A stretch of 64,000 bases of DNA from Hansfordia pulvinata (GCA_006538405.1 BJKQ01000001.1:3596001-3660000), one strand, 5' to 3'; positions 1 to 12,423 are shown, numbered from the stretch's first letter. Made by a program: numbers and translations. The notes: generated by a model from the letters alone, not told the origin.

Positions 1-687
1 CGTGGCATCTCCGCTCCGTGGTGTTCCTCTCCAGAAAGAGAGAGACAGGCGGTCAGCGACACCGCCCATCATCGCCACCAAGCTAGTTGCTTGTTAGTGC
101 TCGAACACACACTCGTAACCCCATTCCCTCCCTCCTCGCCCATCCTCATCCTCCCCTGCACTGCACTGCAAGGGCCTCTTCTCCCTTCCCCATCCCTGTC
201 TGCTCTCGGCTCGGACACTAATACTCGTGGTCCCACAATGACCTGCAGAGCCCGATGGTCAGGTGACCACCCCCCTTGGTCCCAAACCCCTTCGCACCCC
301 AGTGGGCACCCGGCGGGTTTTCCATGTCGCATGTGAAACCTCGGTGAGCGACGCGCCATGCAGACCCGAGCCAGGATCGCTTGGCTTGGCCGAAGCGCGC
401 CTGCAGCACACGGCTATCACGGGCGTCGCAAGCCAAGCGCCCCGTCTTGCGCGCACCAGGCATCAAGGTCGTGGGCAGTGTTGTGTTCCTGACGGTGGGT
501 GCGAGTACGCGCACTCGTAGGCTCTCTGGAAGCTTCTCGGGGATGCGATGACTTGTAGGTTGAGTGCTTTGTGCCTGTATGGGTACGTGTCGCCGTTGAC
601 ACACGCTCTCCACGTCGTGCGTGCATCATCATCTTTCCAACTACCAGGTACTCGCAACCCGCGCTCCCCCTCCCCGTCCACTTTCCC
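1..687. other. Gene-free left edge
   Basis: Downstream of the four-module gene. Several short open frames on both strands have no recognisable content. The stretch holds a near-palindrome of the TACTCGTA family around 502-520. Confidence 0.5.
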
Positions 688-3600
688 TTACCCACCTGGG
701 CACGTCTCGGTAACATCCGCCCCCACTTGCCCGCCGCCCACACCGCTCCCGAATATCTCATCCCGCCTGCTCTGTCGGTCCCACACCAGCAGCCCGTCGC
801 TCTTGCGCTTGAAGTACTCGATCCGGTGCTGCGGGATGAATTCCTCGTCCGTCTGCTCGCCTTTCCACTGGTCTAGCGGCCTCTCCATGATCCCCAGGAA
901 CCGGTCCTCGTACCCCACCACGTAGTCGCCGCTGTCCAGCCCTGCGTCCCATCGCAGCCGGTTGATGACGTCCGCCGAGGACCGGAACTTGCCCGTGTAA
1001 GCTGGCCGCTCCGGTATCGACGACTGCGCCTTGGGCCCGCCCTTTCCGTGTTTCCGACGCGACGACCAGGCCCCAGTCTCTCCGTGCGCCTCCCCTTCCG
1101 ACAGGTCCGCCTCCTCGAGCTCCTCCTCGTCCTCAGACCCGTCGTCGCCCGCCGTGAACTCGCCCCAAGCGCGATCGTCCAGTCGGAGGTTTCCCAGGTC
1201 CGCCTGCCTGACAACGGACGCGCTCATCCATGAGCACTTCCCATCGAAATACTTCTCATCGCCCCGGATCATATCCTCAAATCTCTGCAATGAGGTCTGC
1301 AGAGCTCCCATGGCCATCTTGACGTCCTCTTTCGAGACCAATCGCTCCGCAAAATCCTCCTGCCGGTCCAGACCTATCAGATAGTATCCCTGATAGTCCT
1401 TGTCCTCCTCGCTAGCGTCGCTGTCGACAAACCGCGCGGGCCAGATCCGCGCGTGGACGCTGGGGCTCCTCCGGTTCAAGTCTGCGCTCTTGTTAGGAGG
1501 GGTAACAACGTAGTTGACAGAGACGTGATTACTTACCAACGAGGAGCATCACGCACCGCGATTCTAGCCAGCCAACGAAGCCGCTGCCCTTGGCCAGCGA
1601 AACGCCCCAGAACTGCACGTCAATCTTGATGTAACTTTTGAATTTCCCCAGGAACTCATCGGCGCCGGTCGAGTCGTCACCCCCTGTCTGGCCGCCCAGA
1701 AAAGAGGACCAGGTTATGTCGTCCTGGCGGAGCAGCTCGCTGGCGCGCCTGAACTCGTCAGTGAGGGTCTGAACTGAGGGTGCCGACGCCGCGAGCGCCG
1801 TGTTCAGCACAGGAGCGTGGAATCCTAGGATCGCCAGGGGCTCCCGGGCCGTCCGCACGTAGCGCAGACGCTTGTGGAAGAAGGGGTCGAACGCCATCTG
1901 GTGCTTCCAGTCGAAGCTAGCGTAGTGGTCGAAGAACGTGGTGAGTACTGTCGACGCTGCCACAGGCCGGCCGTCGTGGGACAGGGCCTTGCAAACCCGC
2001 GCCAGCAGGACGGAAATATGAATGCCCCCAAGGTACCCGAATCTGGCCGCGTAGACGCCGCGCTGTCGGGCCCAGCACCGAATAAAGCGGTGCGCGAGCC
2101 GAAAGGTAGCCATGTCCGGCAATGAACGCCGCAGATAGTACAGGTCGCGAACGGGCTTGAGCTTGGCCAGCACCTGCGTGGACAGCGAGAAGACGGGGTC
2201 GCCGGAGGGCAGAGCCATGGCGCGCGGCCATGTCTCGGCGATGAAAGTCGACGGACAGTATTGGAGGTCCATCCTGATCCCGAGGACGTCGAGCTCGAGC
2301 ATGGTCCCCGAGTTGGCGTTGATCCGGCGCACAATACGGATGCCTGCGCCCTGGGCAGCCGCGCGCCGCAGGCGCTGGCCCGTCATGGTAAAGAAGGTCC
2401 GGGAGCTGACGGAGCCGATGCAGAGGCAGTCGATGTCCGACGAAGGCGACCAGACACCCAGCCCATAAGAGCCCACGGGGACAATGACCAGATCAGGCCG
2501 CCCACGGACCTTGCTGTCGCCCTCTTCGAGTACCACCTCCCGCAGCAGTCTCAGCGCTGCCTCTCGCTCATCCTTGTGAGCCTCTGTGGGGAAGACACCC
2601 CTCTGTGCAATACTGCTCTTGAGCTTCTGTGTATCCGACAGGTCTCCCAAGGCTGGCTTGACGTGAATCGGGACAGCAAGGTCGCTCTCGGTTTCGTGTC
2701 CTGAAGAAGATACGGTGCCGAGCTTCAACCTGCACCGCACTCCCCAGTGATCGCTTCCATAGGAGAGTCCTGTAGATGAATCTTCTGCTACTTTCTCCTC
2801 TTCTATCTCGCTGCTGCTTCGATCGACACTGCCGTCGCCTAATTCCCGCATGGTATGACCGAACAGATTGAAGCCGTCGACGTGCAAGAAGTCTCTCCCG
2901 CGGACATAAATCCGGTCATACCTTTGGGGGCGGTTATTGAGACCACTTCCAACAATACTGGCCGCCAGTTCATTGGTTAGCGGGTTGAAAGTTGCGCCCT
3001 CCTCGCCGGGCCCAACTTCGTCGTTCATCATTCCGGGGTCTTCGCAGTGGCTTCCAAACGCATTTCCTTGGACCCGGGACACAGACCAAGCGTCCACGAG
3101 CCCTGCATCGGCGAGCAGACTCTCGAGGGCTGGTAAATAGTCGGCAGTCTGGGAGGAGATGGCCCCACGCTCCAGCGCAGCCTGGATAGTAGCCGCGCTT
3201 GTTGGCAGATTCGTGTCGCCCACCACCAGCCAGGGGCTCTCCGGGTGTTCCCGGCGCAGATGCTGAATGACGGATTGTAGCTCCAATTTCTTGCTGGCCA
3301 CAGAGCCATCCGTGAGACCGCAGGTTAGGTGGATGGCAGCCAGAACGAGGGGTTTGGAGTAGTGACGGTCGTCGTCACTGGGGTTGCGCTTCCTGAACCC
3401 GTCAAACCTCACCACCACCGAGCTCTTGTGCCGCCTCCGTAGCGGCACGAATTTCCACTGGAATTGATATCTGCTCAGTACAACAATGTTCAGGTGGTTC
3501 GGAAGCGGGGCAATATCGGGTTGGCACGGGGGCCCGCTCGAGGCGTAAGGGTACTGGGCGCGCACGCTAGGATCGCGCAGTGCATACGACAGGAAGTCGT

Positions 3601-4582
3601 CTGTCACCTCTTGCAACACCAGGACGTCGGCGCGCCCCGCCGCTTCAAGCAGGTTGGCGACCACCAAGGGGTACCGGGCTGGCGACGGCGGGTGGAAGAA
3701 CTCGGCCAGCACATTGTAGCTTGCTACGGTCAAGCAGGATGCCGGCTCCGAAGTCTGCGATGACGGCGCAGGCCCTGAATGCGGCTCCGGCTCGACGACC
3801 CACTCCTGCTGCGCAAGGGAGAAACAATACGGCCTTCGATACGGCTCGGCGGTCCCAGAAATCTCGGAAGGTCCGTTTACGGCGTCGTAGAATGCTGTAG
3901 GGGAGGGTTCTATCGTCAGCGCCCCAGTGCCGAGGTCGAGGGTGCCCCAACGCTTCATGCTGCTGATCTGGTGGTCATCGCCCTGGGTCCCTTGGCGCTC
4001 CCGCACCAAAATACACACCTCTCCTATGTCGAGCTGAATGTCTGCCAGTAAGCTAGCCTTGTCGAGGAGGAACTTGTGCGGCGCCGAAGTGAGGTCTGCG
4101 CTCTGACCGATGGTCATGTGTGCCTGCCATGATCGGGGCTGAGGCAATGAGCTGGCCCCAACGGCTGTCAAAATAGTCTTCCTGAGTTCTTCAAGGCGCG
4201 CGCAGCGCTCGGTGTTGCGGTCACAAAGGTAGATCGTGTTGCTGCTATGGTTGACGAAGACGTCGGCTGTGTCCAGGTTGAGCGATAGGCCGGCATCTTT
4301 AGGAACGGCGTCTTGCTCGTCGGGTACCCTCCCTTTCCCATTGCTGTGCTGTCTCAGTGCGTAGGAAACGGCCTCAGCAGCCGCAGGCAGGTTCTGGACG
4401 GGCACAAAAGGGTACACGAGGTTGACGTGCGGGGGCCACTTCACGTAGGCCTTGTCGTGGTTCAAGCGAAGGCTGTCGATAGACGACCACGAAGACTTGG
4501 GCGGTAAGATGCAGATCGCAGTGTCGTGCGAGTCGACCGAGGATGAGTAGGCTGCGGTTTCTGATGCACGGTGGCCCGCCAT
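688..4582 (-). CDS. Four-module RNA-end processing protein: 2H phosphoesterase, EEP nuclease, poly(A)-polymerase-like nucleotidyltransferase, MJ1316/DUF504
   Basis: Two exons, complement(688..1481, 1537..4582), 1,279 aa. The 55-nt intron (GTAAGT...GCGCAG, phase 1) restores a continuous frame. Domains: 2H phosphoesterase with HVN at residue 52 and HMT at 155; an EEP-fold module with SYNVLAEF near 288, QEV, GDTNLP (D456), DRIYVRG and GSDHWG (H612); a pol-beta-type nucleotidyltransferase with GSYGLG at 704, D716xD718 and a later MDLQ aspartate, followed by PAP central and RNA-binding segments (KIDVQFWG, RIWPARF); an acidic linker; then MJ1316/DUF504 at about 1185-1260 (VINRLRW, VVGYEDRF, VWDR). 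Known of the families: 2H and EEP enzymes act on phosphoester ends, PAP-type transferases add nucleotides, and MJ1316 is a predicted cyclic-phosphate RNA-end binder. Inferred role: RNA-end healing or tailing. I chose the ATG at 4582 because the fold starts just after it; the frame stays open to 5038. The first 2H motif has Asn where Thr or Ser is usual. Confidence 0.85.
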
Positions 4583-6846
4583 AGCGAGCGGCTGTGGACG
4601 GCTTGCTTTGTGAATACACAGGTAGAGGATGGGTGGGTGGGTATGAGTATCAAGATAGTCAGGTGTTGCAACCCAAGTTGAAGCAAAGACAGACCGAGTC
4701 GCCGGTGCTGGTGTAGAATACTGAAATGGAGGTTGTTTGGGGGTTTCTAAGAAGGCTTGCAGACAAGATGCGAGGGGGCATTGCCATGACATATACTTGT
4801 TTGCAGCATGCGTAGTGACGATGCCCTCACTCCCTTTTCTTTCTTGCCTTCGAGGTCGTGATACGGCCGTGTGAACACGCGGTACCCGCCTGTCCGCCCG
4901 TAGTGCAGTGGCCTTGATGCCAGGGGTCCATCGCGCTAGAAGAAACGAGGTCTGTTCACTGGATAGCACCAAAGGCGCATATGCTAATAAGAGTCGCCCG
5001 GAGTGGCGAAGGTCCCAGGGGGCTGAGCCGGTAGCCACGAATCAAATTCAAGCAGCTTATTCAGACTCAGCCCTGGTCATGGAGGCGCCAGTCATCCGGG
5101 GTGACTCACGATCTTCGAACCGCAGTTGCATAGTGGGTTTAATGGGTAATCGGTATCGTACAGTAGCTGGAGGGCACAAGAGGGCAGGGCGCTGAGGCAT
5201 GATGTGATGTGATGTGATCGGCCATCATAGAGTGGTAGTTGTGGCCCTTCATCTGCTGTGACGAGGTGCTGCGGAACAGTGGATGATGGAGATACCTTCG
5301 GCTCGGATTGTGAGGTTGAGCGTGCCGGATCAGGTGCCAGCTGGCATTCAAGATACTGACTGTAGGTCATCCATTGGATGTAACCTAAGGTACATACGGT
5401 ACATGTAGACAGCCCGGTATGAACAATTGAATTTGATGTTGGGTCGACTGCACCTTCCACGCAAAATCGAACCGATCCATCAGAAACGACGGCATCGGCA
5501 GCCCCGTCGAAGCGGCAACCCGCTGTCTTGCCGGCAAGTGCGACCGTCCACCCGTGCACAATTGATCCCAATACGAGTACATACCTTATGTAAGGTACTC
5601 GTAGGTAGTAGGTACTCGTACACTTGACATCTGGCCCTTCCGTATCTTCGATGGCATCCCTCTGCCTGAAAAACGACGCACAAAAATCAACGCTCAACGA
5701 ACACAGCCAAGTCGTCATCATCACCACTCTGGCCGTCTGCCCTCGGCCTGACCCCTGCCTGACTCAACGACGACGAACGAGAGCTGCGACGAACGAGCCT
5801 TGGCCCCCAACACCCTGGACTGCGACGCCTGCGGGTTCCACGCACACCCTGGAACCATCAGAATGAATCATGCCCCGCCTGCCCCATCCTCCATCTGCCC
5901 GTCGACCGAAGCGGCGCGCTGCCCCCAGGCCCGGCCCTGCAACAAAAGAAACGTGCCAAAGCCGCGTCCCGGGTTCACGGGTCAGGCTAGATTCACCATG
6001 GCCTCCTGAACCCCAAGAATCGAACCATTTCGCGTCTCAGACCGGCAGCTTGTCTCGCAGTATACCACAAGCTTTTCCAGCCTCCAGTATTAATTAATTC
6101 ACCTCCCCGTCTCGCCAATTCTATCACTTTTCTATGTCCTGGATGGCGACACCGGAGCCGCGCCGGCGTCCTCGCTCGGCATGTAATCTAATAGCCCGGC
6201 CCACGTGTCTCTTCTCGTCTCCGCCCCCCCCCCCCCCCCCCCCCCTGCCCCATACAACCCATCCCCTTCTCCCCTTGCAGAGACGCCCCAGACCTCTGCA
6301 CCAAACAGGAGATCTGTAATATGAGCGACCCCCTCATGCCTGATTGGCTCGGGCAGCCCTCCGAGCCCTGACCGATTTTCGAATGAGACTAGGGACGTGT
6401 TGATCTAGATCAACATGATCTGATTGTTTCACAAGGCTAATGCATGTCTCTCCATCCCCATCGGCCCCAGCACAGCGTCGCGCGATTTGCGACTTCAACT
6501 CGTCCAGCGTTCTGCTCTCATCATTCTCGCGAGCAAGTGACGACACCCGTCCGATGATCTCGCCTGACGCAATGGCCAGAGAGCTGTCCCCTGCATGCAG
6601 CTCTTCAAGCCTCGAGTCCCCAGATCCAGCACCCGCCATCACACATCACGACCGCATCGTCGTCGCGGGTGAGGGCATGCGGCCTGATCGGTACCAGAGT
6701 ACCCCTTCTCATCCGTCTCGTCTACCTTCCGGGCGCCGCTGCTGTCACTTTCCGGCTTCGTGTAAACATTCTATCGCCCTTTGTCAGTCTGGCTTCTTCG
6801 ATCGATCGCGCGCAGTCCACCATTGACCCGGGAAGAGGAAAAAAGA
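4583..6846. other. Intergenic, upstream of the four-module gene and downstream of the desaturase
   Basis: No supported gene. It contains three exact TACTCGTA/TACGAGTA octamers (5572, 5596, 5613) and a 22-nt C run at 6224-6245. A 102-codon minus frame at 6334-6642 has plausible codons but no recognisable domain. Confidence 0.5.
6224..6245. repeat. Poly-C tract, 22 nt
   Basis: Uninterrupted C run, read directly. Length in the assembly may be unreliable. Confidence 0.9.
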
Positions 6847-8300
6847 TCAGGCGACACCTACTGCTTGCAACGTTTTTTCCGGGTTCGGCTCGACCCACTG
6901 GCATTTGGTGAAAGACTCCCAGAGCGCACCCCAGTATGAGCCCTGGTCAACATGGTAGTAGTCCCCGAGCAGGGGCTTGATGGCGTCTGTGGCCTCCTGG
7001 GCGTGGTAATGAGGGATGCGACTGTTGGAGCCGGTCAGCCTATTTCCTCGCCCCCGAGCGGCTTATATCATCCTTGAGACTTACGGGAACAAGTGGTGTA
7101 CAACATGCAAGTCAATAATGTGGTGCATGAGGTGTCTCAGCAGGAATCCAGGATCCCGGTCGACGGTCGCCAACGCGCCTCGCAGGTAGGTCCAGCTCTC
7201 AGGTGTGTACTTGGGCAGCGTGGGCGACGTGTGGTGGAGGTAAGTTATCATGACTTGTCTCACGGGTCAGCAATAGCTCCTCGCCACTCGACTGTGACTG
7301 ACGGGGTTGAGGAGGCCTCTGCGGGTTCCAGAACTTACCGATCCAGTGATTCACCCACATCAAGGGGACGCCGTAAGTCCAGACCATAGTCCAAGTCCCG
7401 AATTTCTGACACGCCACATAGACGAGATAGCCCATGGCAATAAGCCCGACATCGGACGCCGCGATATTCCAGAACTCGTTGCGACGGAAAAGCGAACTCC
7501 CAGGAAGGAAGTGGCTGTTGTCCCACCAGCCCTTCGACTTGTTGGGCGAGCTGTTGGGGCCCGCCGTGATGTGAGTGAGAAGATACCAGGGCCAGCCAAT
7601 AACCTGCTGGAGTACGATTCGCAGAAACACTACGACAGGGGCGTCCTCGGTCAACTCGTCTAGGTCCATCTTGCCGCGGAACAGCTCGGCGTACTCATCC
7701 CGAACAGGGGGAACATAGTTGAGGTCCGTTGACATGTTGTTGGCGTATTGATGGTGGCGGGCGTGGCTGGACCGCCAAGCAAAGTACGGGGACATGAGAG
7801 CCGAGTGAATGATGAAGCCGACAGTATTGGCGAGCCATCCGCTGGTCGAGAAGGCCCCGTGACCGCACTCGTGCGCCAACACCCACAACCCCGTCAGTGG
7901 CATCCCCACCAGGTATGGATACACGACATAGCAGACGATGAACCGGTTGATGGAGCCCAGATCAGTCTGGGCCTGGAGGGCCCAGGCCGTTCCAAGCAGC
8001 GCCGCGACAATGGCCGAGTCCCGAACCACGAAGCCCAGCGATCGCAGTGTCGACGGCTGCAGGCAATGCGCTGGAATGGCCTGGCGAAGTCTCTGCACAT
8101 CAATACTGACTTCTTTTCCATTGGACAGCGCTTGGATTTCCTAAAGACACATGATCGTCAGCCAAGTTCAGTCATCACGTGTCAAAACGTCATCACGAGT
8201 CATTGACGAAGGGGAGAAGATCAGTTCCCGATTTTGCTCGACTTACACCACCTTTGACTGCCTCTCCATGAATGGTCTCCGTTACCCAAGTGGTAGACAT
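6847..8300 (-). CDS. Membrane fatty-acid desaturase, delta-12/omega-3 (delta-15) type
   Basis: Four exons, complement(6847..7021, 7085..7253, 7339..8140, 8247..8300), 399 aa; introns of 63, 85 and 106 nt all start GTAAGT. The three histidine boxes of acyl-lipid desaturases are present: HECGH at 108-112, HARHH at 144-148 and HVVHH at 335-339, between hydrophobic segments. The first exon encodes only 18 residues ([18 protein letters not shown]). Such enzymes use di-iron and oxygen, with electrons from cytochrome b5, to desaturate oleoyl or linoleoyl chains in the ER. The short length and the sequence after box 3 ([13 protein letters not shown]) remind me of the roughly 400-residue fungal omega-3 paralogues rather than the longer (about 470 aa) delta-12 enzymes, so I lean to omega-3 or bifunctional. 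A TATA element lies upstream at 8517-8523. The family is certain; the regiospecificity is not. Confidence 0.9.
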
Positions 8301-10610
8301 GGCCGATAAGGATTATGATGCTGGCGTGTTTAACAGGTTGGCAACAGAAAGGCTTTTCCCTCAAGAGTGATGGGGCGACGGCGTTTGATCTGTGTGAAAG
8401 GAGGGCAGAAAGAAGTTCGGTGATCTTGTTCTGTTCAGATCGAAGATGCCCAGCGTTGGAGTTGCGGCGCGATGATGTCGACGAATACTGCCAACACCGA
8501 GACGACAGAAGCAGGCTTATATACCCATCCAGCAGCTGGTCCGACAGCCACAGGCTCGCCCCTTTCCTCCCGCCGCGTCGGAAGTTATCATCTCAGGGCG
8601 ATCCGAGCTTCGTATGAGCCATCGTGGAGATCTGATACAATTGCCTGGCCGAGCGGAGTGACGTGGAGCTTGCTGGGTCGGTATCTCACCATCCCCAGTG
8701 GCGGCGGCGGCGGCGGCGGCTCCGTCCATGAAGTCCGAAGTGGCGGAGACGCAAACTCATGCACACATGAGGCTCTAGAATCATACAGAGTCCAGTTGTA
8801 CTCGTACAAGATATGGGTCTGAGAAGGGTAAGGGGGTTAAAAAAAACAGGCAGGGGGCGCCGGCGCCGGACGTGACACTGGCTCCTCCTTTTGATGAGTT
8901 GGTCTATCATTCATCGTGGAATACATGCTGTGTGTGTTACTCCATATGGCATGATGTGGTTTAGGAAGGGGCCCGGTGTTGTAGTCCCTGAGACTGCGGA
9001 AGAGCGGAAGCCTTTCCCGAAACTCGACGGGATGCGTATATTGTCTTGTATCTCGTCGTGGGTGATGGCGCGCACCATGTTGTCCCATTGGCCAAGCGTT
9101 TCAAGGTGAGAGTGGCATATTATGTTTGCTTTCTACGAGCGACCTCGGGGTGTCTTCACGATGGTTCATGAGCGTGGTCCTCTCGTCCTGAGTGGACCAG
9201 GAGGGTGGGTGGCAGATACAGCTACCGGACGGACAGTGACGATGCGACAACTGTGGTACGCGGAGAAGCAGCGCAGCGTGACGGGACGCCACAGAAATGG
9301 GACGCGCAAAAGGAGCCGACCTGCACGTACCCTTGCGGCAACGTCTCTGAACCAACCAAGTCGTTGGGAATGTTCTGCAAGACTGCCCGAAGCCTCTGAA
9401 GAACATGGCTGATGCAGTTACCGAGCGAGCTCCGGCTCGCGCGCCCTGCGGAGAGCCGAGGCTGCGAAGCCGGCAACCCATCCCGGCCCGTCCCCTGCAT
9501 CACCGCCATTCAGCCCAACCAGCGGGACACCTCGAAGAAAGAAGGAAGGAAGGAAGGGCGAAAAAAAGAATGAGAGTCCATTATCGATGTGTCGGGCAAA
9601 GCCGCGGCAGGGACCTTCTCGATTAGCTCAGCGGCAAGTTGTTCCGGAGTTGAGACACCGTCATCTGCGTGTAATCTGACCAGTCGCCTGGTTGTTGGGT
9701 CGTGCTGGGGGTGGGGAGTGTTCTTTCATTCTCTGTTTTTTTTTTTTCCTTTTCTTCTTGTTCCCTGGCCATGGTGGTCGTTTTCTCCACGTGGAACCTT
9801 TCTGGTTTTCTCCTGCTGGGGTCTCAGCGGCTCCGATAACCGGGTTTCCGGGTCTTGCTCTCCAACGCACCCAGAGAGCGAGCATGTCGCGGTGCGTCAT
9901 ATAGAGACTTGGGCATCCACGCGAATATCCCTGGCACTCCCCTCCCCCTGGCCTGCTGGTGTTCGCGACGACTGATGGCATCCAGCAAGGGGAGAAGAAA
10001 GAAAAGAAAATAATAAAAAACGAGAAAGTACCAAAGAAGCATGCCATGATGAACGCGCACGCTCACGGACAAATCTGCTGTGTGGGACCAGCTTGTGCTC
10101 TCACCTGCGCCAGCTCCACTTTCAACGAGCCCGCACAGCGCTGCAGATGGAGTCTTTCGGTCCATATTCTCAAGGTACGCCCGGCCGGCCTGCCTGGACC
10201 TCTACATCGTCGTCGAGCCGTGGCCGAGACTGCCTCGTTGCTTGCCGGAACACTGGGCCCAAGACAGCCAAGGCACCTCCCTTGACCCGGCGTACCGGTA
10301 CTCACCTCGAGCCCCCTCGGGAACGCCGGATATGCAGCATAGGGAGAGGGCAAGGCCCAGTAGAGTGGTTCTGAGTTCCGGGGTCAGCGTCGGTCGATCA
10401 TACGAACGCTCAAGACATGCTATTTGGAGCGACCTCCAGACCTCGACCAATGTCGCCGACTCGGGACCGAAATCGAGGCAGGGTCACGTACAAGGGCGAG
10501 GTCAAGACCGGCTCATATGTGTTCCGGCTGGCAATCGTCTCTGTTGAAACCGAAAAGGAAAACAATAACAAGCTGCGGGTCCACACTGGCTCAGGCCCGT
10601 GGCCGGGTAT
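8301..10610. other. Intergenic, desaturase promoter side
   Basis: Holds the desaturase TATA element, a GGC microsatellite near 8700-8719 and one TACTCGTA octamer at 8799. The remainder shows only short shadow frames. Confidence 0.5.
8517..8523 (-). promoter_or_regulatory. TATA-box candidate of the desaturase gene
   Basis: The minus strand reads TATATAA about 217 nt upstream of the desaturase ATG at 8300. The position suits a fungal TATA element with a leader of about 150 nt. Inference from sequence only. Confidence 0.45.
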
Positions 10611-12423
10611 CTACCACTGTTCCTCGGTATCCCAATCTACCGTCGGGATCCCCTTATTCAGCCCCTCCATGATGAACTCCAATTTATCCTCGGCGGTGAC
10701 CCAGCCGTGTCTTTTGGTGGCGACGGCGTACCGGATCGGATCCTTCCACTCGTCCCACCACGTCCTCTCGCTCTGCACCAGGACCGCGCGTCCAGACTCG
10801 CCGTACTTGGTCGTGGCGTACGGCCAGACGGCATTGACCACCTCATACTTGCATTTGCCGCCGAACAAGGTCGAGACACTGGTAAAGAACTTGTTGTGCT
10901 TGTCCGGGTTCTGGATAATGACCCTCGAGTGGGTCACAGGGAACGAGATGATCACGTCCCCCTTGTAAAAGGTCGATGATACGAGCACCCTCAGCTGGCC
11001 TTCGAGCCACTCGGTGTCAAGATTTGCCACCACGCGCTCGAGCATGAACGTCTTGACGCCTGCCGGGTCTTTGACAAACCGATCACACCAGTCCTCGAGG
11101 GTGGCATCGCTTCCCAAGTCGGGCTTAAGGGCGGGATTCTGACCACCCCGGTGGGCCAGCTCGTCCGGGTTGACACATCTGAGGTAGTCGAGACGGTTGC
11201 GCGGATCTTGAGGGAGGAGAAGCTGCATCAAGTTCAGCTTGATGTTGAAGTCAAATTTGCGACCCCGCTTGCCCTGGATGACGATCTGGGGCTTCGGGGT
11301 ACTGTGGCCAGGTTGCGCAGAAGAGTCGCCAGTGCCTGCGCGTTCTCCGACAGGTACGTGGCTTTGCTGCTGATCGTCGTGGAGTCAGACGACAGCTCGA
11401 AGAGTGGCGGGGAGTACTGCCTGTAGTCGAGATCCGGAAGGTCGGGATAGAGCTGACCGCCCCTCATGTTGGGGGCTTTCTGCGAGCATGATTCAGCAAA
11501 CCACCCGACTGGGTCCTGCCGTACAAGGGAGGGAAGTGTGTCTGCCCGCTGGCATCGGCATCCCTTGTCGCGTGGGACGACTGAGATGGACTGCTGCTGC
11601 CAGAGGCATGATTCGTTCGATGCACAGCGGCCGCGTGTTGTGCTGTCTTATCCTGAATGATGGAGCCGCTCCCTCCTGCAGCAGGCATATCTGAGGGACG
11701 CCTTGGCATCGGGGGCGGCCTGCCAGACTCATCGTCACCAGAAGGTCGGTGTACCGCACCGGCAAATTGGGCAGTCTTGTCTCTCACGATAGATCCTCTC
11801 TCGGTTTCTGTCGGCGTAACAGACTGATGGATTGCCGCCGTTTGCACGCCGGTGCCGCCCGAGGAAGCAGCAATTGAGGCCTCATAGTCGGGCAGGATTT
11901 CCGACGCGTCCAGGTCAACATAGCCTTGCCCCACCGGGGCACGTGTTGAAGACGCCGCGGTAGGGATTCCTGGAGGGGGTTCAATCGGATGAGGCGGTGT
12001 CGAAAGGCTATCCGGAGGAGCGTCCGCGTATGGGGCGGCGTTGTCGTAGACCAGCGAGGTCTGACTGGCCACAGGAGAGACATCCGCCGAACTTGGCGAA
12101 TGAGCGGAAACCGTCTCGGCGGGCTCCGATACTTGGTATTGTGAGTCTCTAGACCGCGCGGTGCCGTATTCGCTGATGCTAACGGGACTCTGGCCGTCGG
12201 CAGTCGTCGGGCTCTGTATTTCGATGGTAGGCAGTTGAAAGACGGGAGGAAGTGGATCTGCGGCAAGCTCGACCGGACCAGCGCCACGGCCATGGGTTTC
12301 GTCGTGGTCATTTGCATTTTCGTAGTCACGGTGGGAGGCGTCAGACACCCAGGGGTTGTGGGCGAGACCTGTCTCGCCTCCTGCGACCTGTTGCGCGCGC
12401 GACATGATGGTCTGCGTGCTCAT
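10611..12423 (-). CDS. Fungal protein of unknown function, reading frame broken twice
   Basis: Three same-strand open segments (12423-11464, 11467-11234, 11231-10611) make one protein of about 604 aa if one base is added at each of two G runs on the plus strand, 11471-11475 and 11296-11299. The joins then read RRKPPNMRGGQ and ATVPPKPQIVIQG without interruption. The N-terminal 320 residues are Ser/Pro/Thr-rich, low complexity and probably disordered. The C-terminal 280 residues look folded: a helical stretch, a KRGRKFDFNIKLNLMQLL segment, then mixed alpha/beta with several tryptophans (WCDRF, WWDEWKDP). I recognise no catalytic motif, signal peptide or membrane segment. A 56-nt GT-AG intron (GTACCT...CCACAG) could explain the second shift but would remove a well-formed helix. 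Either the assembly lost bases in homopolymers or the gene is decaying. Confidence 0.6.
11296..11299. other. Apparent frameshift site 2 (G4, unknown-function gene)
   Basis: Four C on the coding strand; five would join LRNLATVP to PKPQIVIQG. Confidence 0.55.
11471..11475. other. Apparent frameshift site 1 (G5, unknown-function gene)
   Basis: On the coding (minus) strand a run of five C is followed by a frame change. Six C would join RRKPP to NMRGGQ. Confidence 0.5.

Noticed and set aside
4583..5038. N-terminal extension of the four-module protein by 152 residues
   Set aside because: The in-frame extension is low quality (Thr/Pro/His-rich) and the first domain begins shortly after the ATG at 4582.
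5092..5727. 211-codon minus-strand frame with a hydrophobic start and several cysteines
   Set aside because: No recognisable domain, it crosses a cluster of the intergenic octamer, and no splice partner was found.
6334..6642. 102-codon minus-strand frame of reasonable codon quality just past the desaturase stop
   Set aside because: It could equally be desaturase 3-prime flank; no domain and no promoter evidence.
9616..9640. tRNA A-box look-alike (TTAGCTCAGCGG)
   Set aside because: No B-box (GGTTCGANNCC) at the needed distance and no acceptor stem pairing.
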